DNA of 64,000 nucleotides, taken from the NCBI RefSeq assembly GCF_900112135.1, contig NZ_FOLC01000001.1, positions 124,001 through 188,000 on the forward strand. Direction: 5' to 3'. Positions 53,801 through 62,193 of the stretch are shown in pieces. The DNA is from Collimonas sp. OK412 (GTDB lineage: Bacteria; Pseudomonadota; Gammaproteobacteria; Burkholderiales; Burkholderiaceae_D). The notes under the pieces were generated by a model. The model did not search any database and was not told the DNA's origin. It saw only the letters and a list, made by a program, of their open reading frames with translations. Made by a program: the position numbers and the translations under genes. Positions within the stretch are counted from its first letter, which is position 1; each line of letters starts with the position of its first letter.

Positions 53801-56800
53801 AAGGGCTTGCGCTGGCCGGCGGATCGCTGACCAGCGGCAGGGCTACGCAGGCGTCTGCCGCCAGGTCGTAGCGGAAGCCGGGAGCATCCGTGCCGTCGTG
53901 GCCGGTTGGCGCAATGCCGCCGTTCACCGCCAGCGTCAAGGAATCGCCGATCCTGCCGACCAGCGCCAGGTCGGGACTGGCGCCTGGGTTCAGTTCAAGC
54001 ACCTGATCCGAACGGCGCGGCTGCATGAATTGGCCGTTATGCACCCGGCACCACGCCAGGCGAGCTGCCGCCGCCGATTTCCAGTCCAGCAGCTTCGGCA
54101 GCTGGCTGGCGTCATGCCAGTAAATCGATGCCTGCTGGGTGGCGTCATAAAATTCATCCTGGTCGGGCGCATCGAACATCTGCGAGCCGACCAGCCAGAA
54201 ATAGTACTCGTCGACCAGCGGCGGATGCTCGCAGCCGCATTCCTGGCAGCAGCCGGGTTCTTGCCTGAAATCGCTGGGCCGGAATGCGCTGCCGGCAGGC
54301 GCGACATTGCCGGCCGCGATGCGGATGAAACGCGCGCCAAGGCGGATTGCCGCCTGGATCCAGAATGGCAGCTTGCCGTTGTCCTGCACCGTGTTGTCCT
54401 GCGCCGGAAGACCTGCCGCGGCATTGGCGCCGGCGGCGGACAGCTGCGGTTTGCCGCCGGGTACCGTGGCGGCGCCGCCCGGCTGGCCGGAATCCGGCGC
54501 CAGCCACGCCGGCCGCGCATCCGTCTCCGGCCTGCCGAGCAGGCCCAGGCCTTCGCGCGGCGGGTTGAGCAGACGCAGGGTCGAAGCGTCCCGTTTCTGC
54601 AGCAGCGTTACCGCCGGATGCACCGGCGGCAGCGTTTCCGGCCAATACTCCAGTCCTCCCGGCGCCGCGATTGTCAGGGTGGAACGGCGCAGCTCGTCCT
54701 CAAGGAAGGTGAAGGCTTCGATCTTCCTGGCCTTTTGCAATTCGTCCCAGTCGATCCAGTTTTCCTTGTAGAGCGTGCGGCATTTGCATTTTTCCCAGAC
54801 CTGGAACGAACTGAATTCGTGTTTCCACAGCTGGACAAAAGCAGCATTGACGCTCCACCCCGGTTCCAGCCCCAGCCTTGCTCGCTGGATGAAATTCTGG
54901 ACTGCAGAGACGGCTTCTTCGATGCGGCTGGCGCGCTGGCACAATCCGGCTTCCACATCCAGCAACAGCAATGCGTTGAGATCCTTGGCCGATGCAGCGG
55001 CGCCGCCCCATGGCAGCGGCACCCGGTTCATGCCGCACAGATAGGCCAGCAGGGCGGCACGCGCGGATTCGCGCAGGCAGTCGTCAAGCTGCTTGACGTC
55101 AGCGTAGCGGCGCGGTTCGCCGTTTTCCAGGCAGCCGTCGCACAGGAAGGCGGACAGGTTGGCGTCGCCAGTCTCGGTTTCGGCGGCGACCAGGCTGCCG
55201 GGATCGTCGGCGGCCCACAAGTCGGGTCTGGCGCTGCGGATATCCTGCGGCGTGAAATGTCGCACCAGGCGCTGCACCCAGCGGTCGCCGTGCCAGGCGC
55301 GCACGGTCCAGCGGTCGTCTTCCAGGTCGGCAGTGGTGACGGCATAGACTGGCGTCGCCTGCGCCTGGAAATAGCTGAGCACGAGTCCGGCGTGGCGCAG
55401 ATCTATCGCCAGGTGCCGCAGCAGTTGCGCCGGATTGTCCGGCTGTTTCTCCAGCGCTTCTTCAAACACCAGCCACACCGGCCGCTCCTTGGTCCGTTCG
55501 CAGTCGTGACGCATGCGGGTGTAATCGAACATTCTTTCCCACCAGTCGAACAATGCCTGCTCGCGCTTGGCTGACGGCGCCACGCGCAGGTCCTGGGCCG
55601 GCGACGGCGCATGGAAGGGATCGTTCAGCGGCAGGAAGTTGAAATCGAAATTGACTGCGTGGCGGGCGAACGGCGCCGGATTGCGATAGTAGCTGACGCC
55701 GGCGAACAGGTCGGCATGGTCCAGGATATAACCCAGCTCGGATTGGCGGTAAGGCGCTGCCGGATGGCCCGACAAGCCAAAACGATGCGCCAGCAGCAGG
55801 GCCTTGAAAGCGCGCTGGTAGGTGCGGCGGATGTCGCGCAGGGTGCTGGTGTACTGCAGTTTCAGCAATTGTGCGGCGGCGCCGTTTTCGGCCAGCGGCA
55901 AATCCTGGCCGAGGCTGTCGTCCTTGGCGTCGCGGAACAGGCGCCGCAGCGGCAGGGCCTGCGGCTGGCCGCCGGTGTCGGGTCCGGCGTATTTGACCTG
56001 GAAGCCGGTATGCTGCCGATGCAAGTCGTCGACGCCGGGGAAATCCGGCGCCGGCTGCATGAATTCCACCGAGATGCCATAGGCGCCGCGCTTCAGCTGC
56101 AGCGAAGATTCGGCCAGGCCGTGCTCGTCCGGCCAGCAATGGCACAGCACGATCCAGGTTTTCTGGCCGCGGCTGAGCGTTACCCGCCAGTGGCAGCGTT
56201 CTGCGCGTTCCTGATCCGGCTCTTCCCCATCGGGAGTCGGGGCGCCTGCCGTGAAGCGGTAGCGGCCGTCGTCGTCGACCAGCAGTACGCCGGACCACTT
56301 GACCTGGAATTCTTCCGCGCCGCCCAGGTCCTTGCCGTGCCGGTCCTGGATGGCGAAGCCGTTGCGCACTTCGATCAGCCTGAGCTGCTGCGGCGTCAGC
56401 GCCAGGTCCATCGCCGGCAGCATGGTCGGCAACGGCGCGTTGTGGTGGTCTCGTTCATGGCCGAAGGCTTGCATCGGCCCGCGCACTTCGCGCCAGGCCA
56501 GGGCGCCGCCGCCGCGCCGGAACTCGCCAAGCAGGCCGGTGCCGGCCAGGCCGAGCAGGGCCGCAAAGCCGCCGCCGCTGGGCAAAGGCTTCATGCTCAG
56601 TTCAGGCATGGCGCCGGAATCGTCTTCCCAGGTGGTCTTTGCTCGGTTTTCATCGGCAAACAGGTTTCTCAGCACCAGCCAGGCGGCCGGGCTGCCGTTT
56701 TCCCATTCATCGTCGGCGGCGGCTGCGACATGCTGCACAAGATGGGCGGCGATCATATGAGAGCGCTTGTAGGCCAGGGCGAAGTGCCGGCGGAACCAGG

Positions 56801-59800
56801 TCCAGCGCTGTTCTTCGTCGGGTTCTTCGACCAGGTGCGCCTCGGCGGCGGCGAAGTCCGGGAAAAAGCAGGCAAAAGGCGCCAGGTCGACGCGCGGCAT
56901 GTGATACAGGTCTTGCACTGCCGACTGCTCTGCCGGGACCAGGTCACGCAGGTGTTCGAACTTCTCTATCACCGCCTGGTCGCGCAGCGGCAGCTCGGTC
57001 CACAGTTCGCTGGCCGCGGCGTCATAGCGGAACGGGCCGTCGGGCGGGATGTTCCACATCGCAGGCGACGCCGCGGCAAGGCTGACCCGGTATTGCCGGT
57101 CCGCCGGAGCGATTGCGATGCCGGCGTGCTCCAGCGTCGCCGGGAAGAAATGTTGTCCAAGCGAAGCCAGGTAATCGGTGTCGCCCGGGGCTACCGCATA
57201 GCCGAATTCATCCCTGATCGCGGCCTCGATCCGGCGCCAGCTCCATTTGTGGATTTCGTCGTCGCTGACTTCCGCCGCCAGCAGTTCGCGCCGCAATACC
57301 CATAGCGCATGGGCATGGTCGTCTTCCGGCATGTCGAGCGGAGTATCGAGCGCTTCATTCTGGTCTTGCAGGGGAAACGGATCGTCGCCGTCCAGGTGGT
57401 TGTCGGCGCTGAACAGATACATGATCTCGCCGACGCCAAAACGGGAGGCATAGATTTTCGCCAGGATCTCGGCGAAGCGCAGGGTGTTGCACGGCCTGGC
57501 GTGCCAGGTGTCGGTCGCCAGCGCCGGGTCGAAGCCGGCCAGGGCCGACAGCTGGTCCAGGTTGCGAGCCAGCAGCTTGATGAAATGCGGCGCGCGTTCA
57601 TGGCACGCGTGGTGGGATTTTGCGAATTGCTGGACGCTGGCCAGCAGCAGCCCGATCGCCCAATCCCACTTGCTGGCGGCAGGGCCGACCCACAGGGCCA
57701 GCAGATGGCTGCGCTCGGCGCCGTGGGTGCCGGCGATATGGCTGCCGTCGTCCAGCTTCAGGCGGAACTGGTCCCTGAGCATCTGGAATGCGACCAGCTG
57801 GCGTATGAATCCGGGGTTGACCGAAGGACCGGTAAACAGCTGCAAGACTTCGCAGATATCGCACAGCTGCGCAAAAGTGTAGCGCGCGCCGCACACCTCT
57901 TGCAGCTTGCGCCACAGGCGCAGGAACACCGCCAGCTTGCGCAGGGCTTCGGTCTGGTCCGCCGGATGGGCAAAGCGGATCCGGTAGTGTTCCAGGCAAC
58001 ACGGTTCGCAGTCGGGCAGCAGGCCCTTGTCGCCGGTGTCGGCGCTGCCGCCGGCATTGGTCCTGCCGGGGACTGTGCGCTGTTGCTGCAGCGCCTGGAA
58101 GTCAAAGCACCTGGCCTTTTGCAAGTCGACCAGTTCGCAATAGCTCAGGCCGGTGCGCTTGAGGAACTCGGGTAGCAACAGCACGCTGTAGCGCCAGTCG
58201 ACGCCGCCCGGGCTGGGGCTGTCGAAACCGTACAGTTCGTAGAGCACCAGCTGTCCCGGGGTCGGGACGTCGGCGATGTCCTTGGTGAACAGCAGCTCGT
58301 ATTCTTCGGGGTTGAGCTGCAGGTACTCGATGGCGATGTCTATGCGTACCGGATAGCGCCAGAGATGGCTCTGGAAAAGCGGCGCCGGCAGGCTGGCGTC
58401 CAGCGCGAACTCGGTGATTTCGCGGCGAAACGTCCGCATCGTTTCAAAGCGGCAGCTGCCGAAGTGGTCCAGGTAGCTGCGGCAGATGGCCAGCGGTTCG
58501 GAATAGGGCAGCGACGGCGCCGAAAAATCCAGCTTGAGCTTGTCGTAGGCTCCCGGCTGTTCGACCGGGACTGCCGGCGCTGAATGCTGCGGCAGCGCTT
58601 CCAGCAATTTGCCGGGAGGGTGGCAGTCATCGGCCACATCCGGCGTGCAGAGCTTGTGGCCGCTCAGCTGAAGTTCGGCGGTATCGTAGACTACGCCGGC
58701 GGGAGCGGCCGGCAAGGTGGCGGCAAGATATTCCAGGTTCTCGTTAACGATATCGACCAGCGGGATCTGGGTTTCCGCATTGGCTGCGGTAACCGCAAGG
58801 TCGCCCAACGGACCGCGCCTGGCGCCGACTGCATCGGCCAGCGTCTGCTTGGGATTTTCCGGTACCGGCTGCCTGCAGGTCGAGCTTTCCGCCAGCGCCA
58901 GCAGCTCATGCAGGTATTGCCCCGGCCCCAGCGGCGACAGATGGCAGGGCGGGACGCAATTGACGAGCGAGCCGGGATTGACCGGCTTGAACGGTCCCGG
59001 GGACGGCGTCGGCGACGGTCCGCTGGCGCCGGCCTTGGCGTAGATGGCAGGCGCTTGCGCGAACGCCACCGTGCCGCGCAGGGCGTCGCTGAAATCGGCC
59101 AGGCTGAGCGGCTGTATGTCTTGCGCGCTGGTGAAGCCGCGCGCGTACAAGGCTTCCGCTACCGAAAAAGCCAGGCTTGGCGCCGGCGGCGTGACGTTCG
59201 ACGCCACGCTCGCCAGCTGGCACAGATCGTTGATCGCGTTCACCCGCTGACTGAGCCAGGACTGGGCGGCAGGATCGCCGGGGCAGACCGACTGCACGGC
59301 AGCCTCGACCTGGCTTGCGTTCAGCGGGCCGGCGCCGAAGGTGAACAAGGGTACGCCGTAAGCCGCCACGAACTGCGCGACCAGGTCGTCGGTCGGCAAG
59401 TCCAGCAGCGGCGGCGCACCCGGCGCCGGAACCGGCATCGGCCCCACGCCGGACGACATGTCGAAGAATTTCTGCACGTAACGGATAAATGCCGCCACCC
59501 GCGCCTCGGGCGTGCCGGGCGCGGTGAATGGCGGCAGCAGGGCCAGGTTGGGCGGCGTTCCGAACAGGTTCTTCCATTGCGTTTCATCCAGCGCCGCGAG
59601 CGCGGCCACCGAAGCGACCGGGAGCGCCAGGATGGCGTTGACGAGCGCAGTGAAATCGCGCGTCAGCGCGCATAGCACCAAGTGCAGGTAGGGCAGCGGT
59701 TTGGCGATCAGTTCCGGGGCCCAGAACTTGACCGCATCGTCGCTCGCCTGGTAGTCGCGCCAGCTGGCCGCGTTCGGAAACGCCAGCCAGTCGTTGACCA

Positions 59801-61073
59801 GCGGCAGCACGGCTGCATCCAGCTTGCATTGCGGCGCCACGCTGTCGGAAGCCGGAGTCAATGCGCTCAGGCGGCGCACGGCTTGCGCCGGATTGACGGC
59901 CGGCAGCGGCGCCAGGGCGCCGTCGTCGACCGCGGCGGTCAGGATCGGCAGCAGGCGTTCCTGGTTATCGCGCACCGCCATCAGGAACCGCTGGCTGGCA
60001 GTCATCTGCACCGGCAGCTGGGCGCCGAGGACATAAAAATACTCGGCCGGCACCAGGAACGGCGGCGCCAGCGGGCCACCGCCGCCACCGCTGTCGACCA
60101 GCACCACCGACGCGGAACTGATGGTGGTCTGCAGCCCGACGGTGCCCGGATTGACCGGGAATTGCAGCAGCGCCGTTGCCGCGTTCTTGCTCAGGTTTTC
60201 ACAAGCCAGCGCCATGCTCAGCGCATAGATGAAGCGCGCCAGCCGGTCGACCTTGGCATTGTGTATCGCGTAGTAGCTGTTGAGGTTGCCCTCGAATTGC
60301 TGGCGGTTCTGTTCCAGCTGGTTGCCCAGGCTGGCGTCGTTGACCTCCGAGGAATACAAGGCGCCGATGTCGTCCCAGTATGCCGGGACGTTGTTGGACG
60401 GCGGCGCCGGCAGCGGATCTTGCGGCCCCCATACGATTTCATAGGCAATATGGCGGGCTTGCGCCGGGCTGAGCGCGGCCAGCGCCGGCACCGGGCCCTG
60501 GTCCAGCGCCAGCACTGCGCTGACAGCAGCCTTCAAGGCCGCGTAGTTCGGCAGGCTGCCATCGTCGTTGAGGTCGAGCGACGCCAGGCCGGGCGCAACC
60601 GGGCGCGGCAGCTTGAGGTAGAGCGCCACGATGTTTGCCGGCGCCAGCGGGAAATCGACGCTGGGCGGGACCGGTCCGGGCACGGTGACGACGTCGTAAT
60701 AGAAATTTTTGTCGGACACCGTGGCGCCGCCGCGGCTGATCTCGAGGCGCAGGTCCGGCGACACGTATTCCTTGTAGCCGGGCGGCAGCGAGGTCACTTC
60801 GATGACCGCTGTCGCCACCGCTTCCTGAGTGGGCAGGAACGGCAGGGGCGGCATGGTGAAATGCTGGACGATGCGCGCGGCAGGATCGGGCAGCCATGGC
60901 GTGGCGGGCGTCGGCGGCGCCAGGTAGCTGGCGCTGCCGACCTTGGTGCCGACCTTGGGATCGCCGGTGGAGAGATCGTAGGCGGTGACGGTCAGTCCGC
61001 TGAGGTAAGCAGTGAAGTCGGTTCCGGCAACAGGCTTGTCGGGATGCAGGCGGATGATGATCAAGGTCGACAT
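50880..61073 (-). CDS. Tc toxin TcA-like subunit, giant and Cys/His-rich
   Basis: 3397 residues, against ~2400-2500 for classical TcA. TcA pentamers form the receptor-binding, syringe-like translocation channel of toxin complexes. Diagnostic: the C-terminal TcB-binding domain (~2990-3085) with IPEWMFDMDYPGQYLRRIKN and SLTIPCVTGPYT; a neuraminidase-like region with RTYQRAFKALLLAHRFG (~1740) and YILDHADLFAG; a PA14-like beta region (~1575-1680); and a coiled coil (~2880-2930, QNQLEQSREMLDALRDKF). No signal peptide. The N-terminal ~150 residues look beta-sandwich-like. Cys/His clusters are inserted, e.g. ~3081-3125 and ~2650-2690. Start ATG 61073 has AAGGAGT upstream. It follows the TcC-like gene by 106 bp on the same strand. 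Confidence 0.88.
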   Translation of the reverse strand: MSTLIIIRLHPDKPVAGTDFTAYLSGLTVTAYDLSTGDPKVGTKVGSASYLAPPTPATPWLPDPAARIVQHFTMPPLPFLPTQEAVATAVIEVTSLPPGYKEYVSPDLRLEISRGGATVSDKNFYYDVVTVPGPVPPSVDFPLAPANIVALYLKLPRPVAPGLASLDLNDDGSLPNYAALKAAVSAVLALDQGPVPALAALSPAQARHIAYEIVWGPQDPLPAPPSNNVPAYWDDIGALYSSEVNDASLGNQLEQNRQQFEGNLNSYYAIHNAKVDRLARFIYALSMALACENLSKNAATALLQFPVNPGTVGLQTTISSASVVLVDSGGGGGPLAPPFLVPAEYFYVLGAQLPVQMTASQRFLMAVRDNQERLLPILTAAVDDGALAPLPAVNPAQAVRRLSALTPASDSVAPQCKLDAAVLPLVNDWLAFPNAASWRDYQASDDAVKFWAPELIAKPLPYLHLVLCALTRDFTALVNAILALPVASVAALAALDETQWKNLFGTPPNLALLPPFTAPGTPEARVAAFIRYVQKFFDMSSGVGPMPVPAPGAPPLLDLPTDDLVAQFVAAYGVPLFTFGAGPLNASQVEAAVQSVCPGDPAAQSWLSQRVNAINDLCQLASVASNVTPPAPSLAFSVAEALYARGFTSAQDIQPLSLADFSDALRGTVAFAQAPAIYAKAGASGPSPTPSPGPFKPVNPGSLVNCVPPCHLSPLGPGQYLHELLALAESSTCRQPVPENPKQTLADAVGARRGPLGDLAVTAANAETQIPLVDIVNENLEYLAATLPAAPAGVVYDTAELQLSGHKLCTPDVADDCHPPGKLLEALPQHSAPAVPVEQPGAYDKLKLDFSAPSLPYSEPLAICRSYLDHFGSCRFETMRTFRREITEFALDASLPAPLFQSHLWRYPVRIDIAIEYLQLNPEEYELLFTKDIADVPTPGQLVLYELYGFDSPSPGGVDWRYSVLLLPEFLKRTGLSYCELVDLQKARCFDFQALQQQRTVPGRTNAGGSADTGDKGLLPDCEPCCLEHYRIRFAHPADQTEALRKLAVFLRLWRKLQEVCGARYTFAQLCDICEVLQLFTGPSVNPGFIRQLVAFQMLRDQFRLKLDDGSHIAGTHGAERSHLLALWVGPAASKWDWAIGLLLASVQQFAKSHHACHERAPHFIKLLARNLDQLSALAGFDPALATDTWHARPCNTLRFAEILAKIYASRFGVGEIMYLFSADNHLDGDDPFPLQDQNEALDTPLDMPEDDHAHALWVLRRELLAAEVSDDEIHKWSWRRIEAAIRDEFGYAVAPGDTDYLASLGQHFFPATLEHAGIAIAPADRQYRVSLAAASPAMWNIPPDGPFRYDAAASELWTELPLRDQAVIEKFEHLRDLVPAEQSAVQDLYHMPRVDLAPFACFFPDFAAAEAHLVEEPDEEQRWTWFRRHFALAYKRSHMIAAHLVQHVAAAADDEWENGSPAAWLVLRNLFADENRAKTTWEDDSGAMPELSMKPLPSGGGFAALLGLAGTGLLGEFRRGGGALAWREVRGPMQAFGHERDHHNAPLPTMLPAMDLALTPQQLRLIEVRNGFAIQDRHGKDLGGAEEFQVKWSGVLLVDDDGRYRFTAGAPTPDGEEPDQERAERCHWRVTLSRGQKTWIVLCHCWPDEHGLAESSLQLKRGAYGISVEFMQPAPDFPGVDDLHRQHTGFQVKYAGPDTGGQPQALPLRRLFRDAKDDSLGQDLPLAENGAAAQLLKLQYTSTLRDIRRTYQRAFKALLLAHRFGLSGHPAAPYRQSELGYILDHADLFAGVSYYRNPAPFARHAVNFDFNFLPLNDPFHAPSPAQDLRVAPSAKREQALFDWWERMFDYTRMRHDCERTKERPVWLVFEEALEKQPDNPAQLLRHLAIDLRHAGLVLSYFQAQATPVYAVTTADLEDDRWTVRAWHGDRWVQRLVRHFTPQDIRSARPDLWAADDPGSLVAAETETGDANLSAFLCDGCLENGEPRRYADVKQLDDCLRESARAALLAYLCGMNRVPLPWGGAAASAKDLNALLLLDVEAGLCQRASRIEEAVSAVQNFIQRARLGLEPGWSVNAAFVQLWKHEFSSFQVWEKCKCRTLYKENWIDWDELQKARKIEAFTFLEDELRRSTLTIAAPGGLEYWPETLPPVHPAVTLLQKRDASTLRLLNPPREGLGLLGRPETDARPAWLAPDSGQPGGAATVPGGKPQLSAAGANAAAGLPAQDNTVQDNGKLPFWIQAAIRLGARFIRIAAGNVAPAGSAFRPSDFRQEPGCCQECGCEHPPLVDEYYFWLVGSQMFDAPDQDEFYDATQQASIYWHDASQLPKLLDWKSAAAARLAWCRVHNGQFMQPRRSDQVLELNPGASPDLALVGRIGDSLTLAVNGGIAPTGHDGTDAPGFRYDLAADACVALPLVSDPPASASPYPAGLPAYPYFAYAEPGGRLFPESLFSPAVSVAGVLRCHCRFEPALKWYQLVADPLRSDNSWVHCATDTRPNQPPDSNIPGTIFPGTLSELPPADRTTTPAVPRLPSAMCCDSTSISAATARNRAVLLHYVETLVEWSRALLRQNSREAAQQARLILDTAAGILGPCPRSAVSHELPAPQSVATFKPQIPPLNPRLLELYCHVGDQLSLVHRCLSGARLRNATADCRPPYWGQDSCDCGPAAQRDVCDAGAEPCCDDGDWCRPHSPYRFVFLAQKAQEAAAKVRELGGALLSAFDRGDAEYLASMRARHEQQLADMTIKVRQDQWRDADWQIKALGKTKEVNQSNRLYYKHLIDTGLNNGELNYQSNTNTSIDLRSSAIPIEATGEAMRLIPDLFVGFPCEETWLPLGTKLGEMFQAIARITNEFAEIASVNGSLDLTQASWQRRLDDWVHQVEIFDIEIEQMEIQILGAERRRSMALEELNIQQNQLEQSREMLDALRDKFTSHELYLYLQKETAAIYWKTYELARHLAVEAQRAFNFELGCTQRNFLGNEHWDNLHEGLLAGDRLQLGLQRMEAEYVDCNRREYELTKHISLSLHFPLQFLRLKLTGSCEIDIPEWMFDMDYPGQYLRRIKNVSLTIPCVTGPYTGVHCRLTLLSSHTRTDPCLPCPATACCHGQPRNACGCQHQPHEHYEPCHNDPRVTRHYGAREAIATSSGRNDSGLFELNFRDERHLPFEYLGAVSCWRIEMPPENNYFDMDSLTDVVMHMNYTTREGGDALRAAARASASRKLPGNGWILIDLRKDYPDAWEQFRNARENREGERSMQVQLTRKLFPFLPADPVLKITKLGILFETEEPCAVECPEIEGCPCTHADLRDSHLLEVTVDHADDDCGCDDEDELEITCVTSADWPKLYHGVAEVDIGPIDSCHKHRSLTLSVNRHARKMTRAFMLCRYEAACECCATMPQAKEESHAC

Positions 61074-61179
61074 GAAAGACTCCTTTGGAAATGCCTGGCA
61101 TCAAGCTGTGTCTCGAAAAAAATACTTGCGGTCCCGTACGTCGGATCAGCGTTTGCGGTAATACATCCGGTTCATGCGC

Positions 61180-62193
61180 TCATGGCTTCGGATTGACGTG
61201 GACGATGCCGCGGCTATCGAGCCAGGGCACGCAGTAGTCGCATCCCGGATTCGGGAAACTGGAAGCGCTGCCCGGGCCGTGCAGATCGAAGATCTCCCCA
61301 AGTTCAAGTTCGCCCTGGGTTTCCGCATGCATGTAAGCCGAGCGCCAATCAGGGTGCGGCACCAGGCCAGACCTGAAGGGCGGACTGCCGACGATCTCGC
61401 CAGGCCGCAGCACTACCGATCCTTCTTCCGTCGCTTGCAGGAATGCTTCATATACGCGCGGATTGTTGACGTTGACAATAGTCACGCCTTCCCGCGTCAC
61501 GGTTGAAAACGTGACGGGCAAGCGCGGCGCGCTCAGCGTGGCTTGGATCTTGGGTGAGGCGACCTCATAAAATTCGAGTCCTATTTCGCGTGCACGATTG
61601 GCGTCTTGCAGCACCACGGCGCCCTCCAGCACTGTCCCTTCCAGCGCTGCGCCTTCCAGGGGCGCTACCGGTCCGCAGATGCCGAAAGAGGCTATCGTGG
61701 CGACTTGGCCCATGCCTTCGGCGTCATCGCTGCTCTTGACCAGGAATGGCGTGGAAGCGACGGCGGCCACGCGAGCATATGGCGCAGCCCGAGCCAGCAC
61801 TGTTGTCACCACGGTTCCAGCGCCGCTCAGAACCACCCCCGCTGCACCCACGGTGACCAGGCCTGGCACGCCCAGCCGGTCGCCGGAAGCGAATGGGTCT
61901 GGCCGGTTGACCCAGTCCTTGAAATTTTGCCAGGCGCCCGGATCATGGGCAGCACGATCGGTCTCGGCAAAGGCGCTGGCTTCTTCGTAAGTGTCGAAAC
62001 CATGGGTAGTGCCGTCTGCAGCGACGAAAGAAAACCGTTTTTCAGCCGCAGGCGGAGCGACGGGTGCAGCGTCGGCGACAGACCCCGCGCTGTCGCCGGC
62101 CGGATGTTCTTCCGGAAGGCATGCCTGCACGTTTTCTTCGCGTGCGGTAGAGGCTTCGGGATCGACGCAGGATTGTGTTTCCGGGTCGCATTC
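61180..62193 (-). other. Hypervariable toxin region with deaminase-like C-terminus
   Basis: The part of the TcC-like gene after the RHS core. It runs from a Cys-containing linker, through a glycine/alanine-rich hydrophobic stretch (LGVPGLVTVGAAGVVLSGAG, near 61820-61880), to a compact C-terminal domain. That domain has a hairpin-like VTREGVTIVNVNNPRVYEAF, then MHAETQGELELG (HAE at 61321-61329), and 26 residues later NPGCDYC (CxxC at 61231-61242). HAE plus PCxxC-like spacing is the zinc and catalytic signature of the cytidine deaminase superfamily, which includes many polymorphic toxin domains. The exact target (DNA, RNA or nucleotide) is not known. Confidence 0.7.

Noticed and set aside
53610-55574. 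654-residue plus-strand frame opposite tcA
   Set aside because: Antisense shadow of a continuous 3397-residue TcA frame with recognisable domains.
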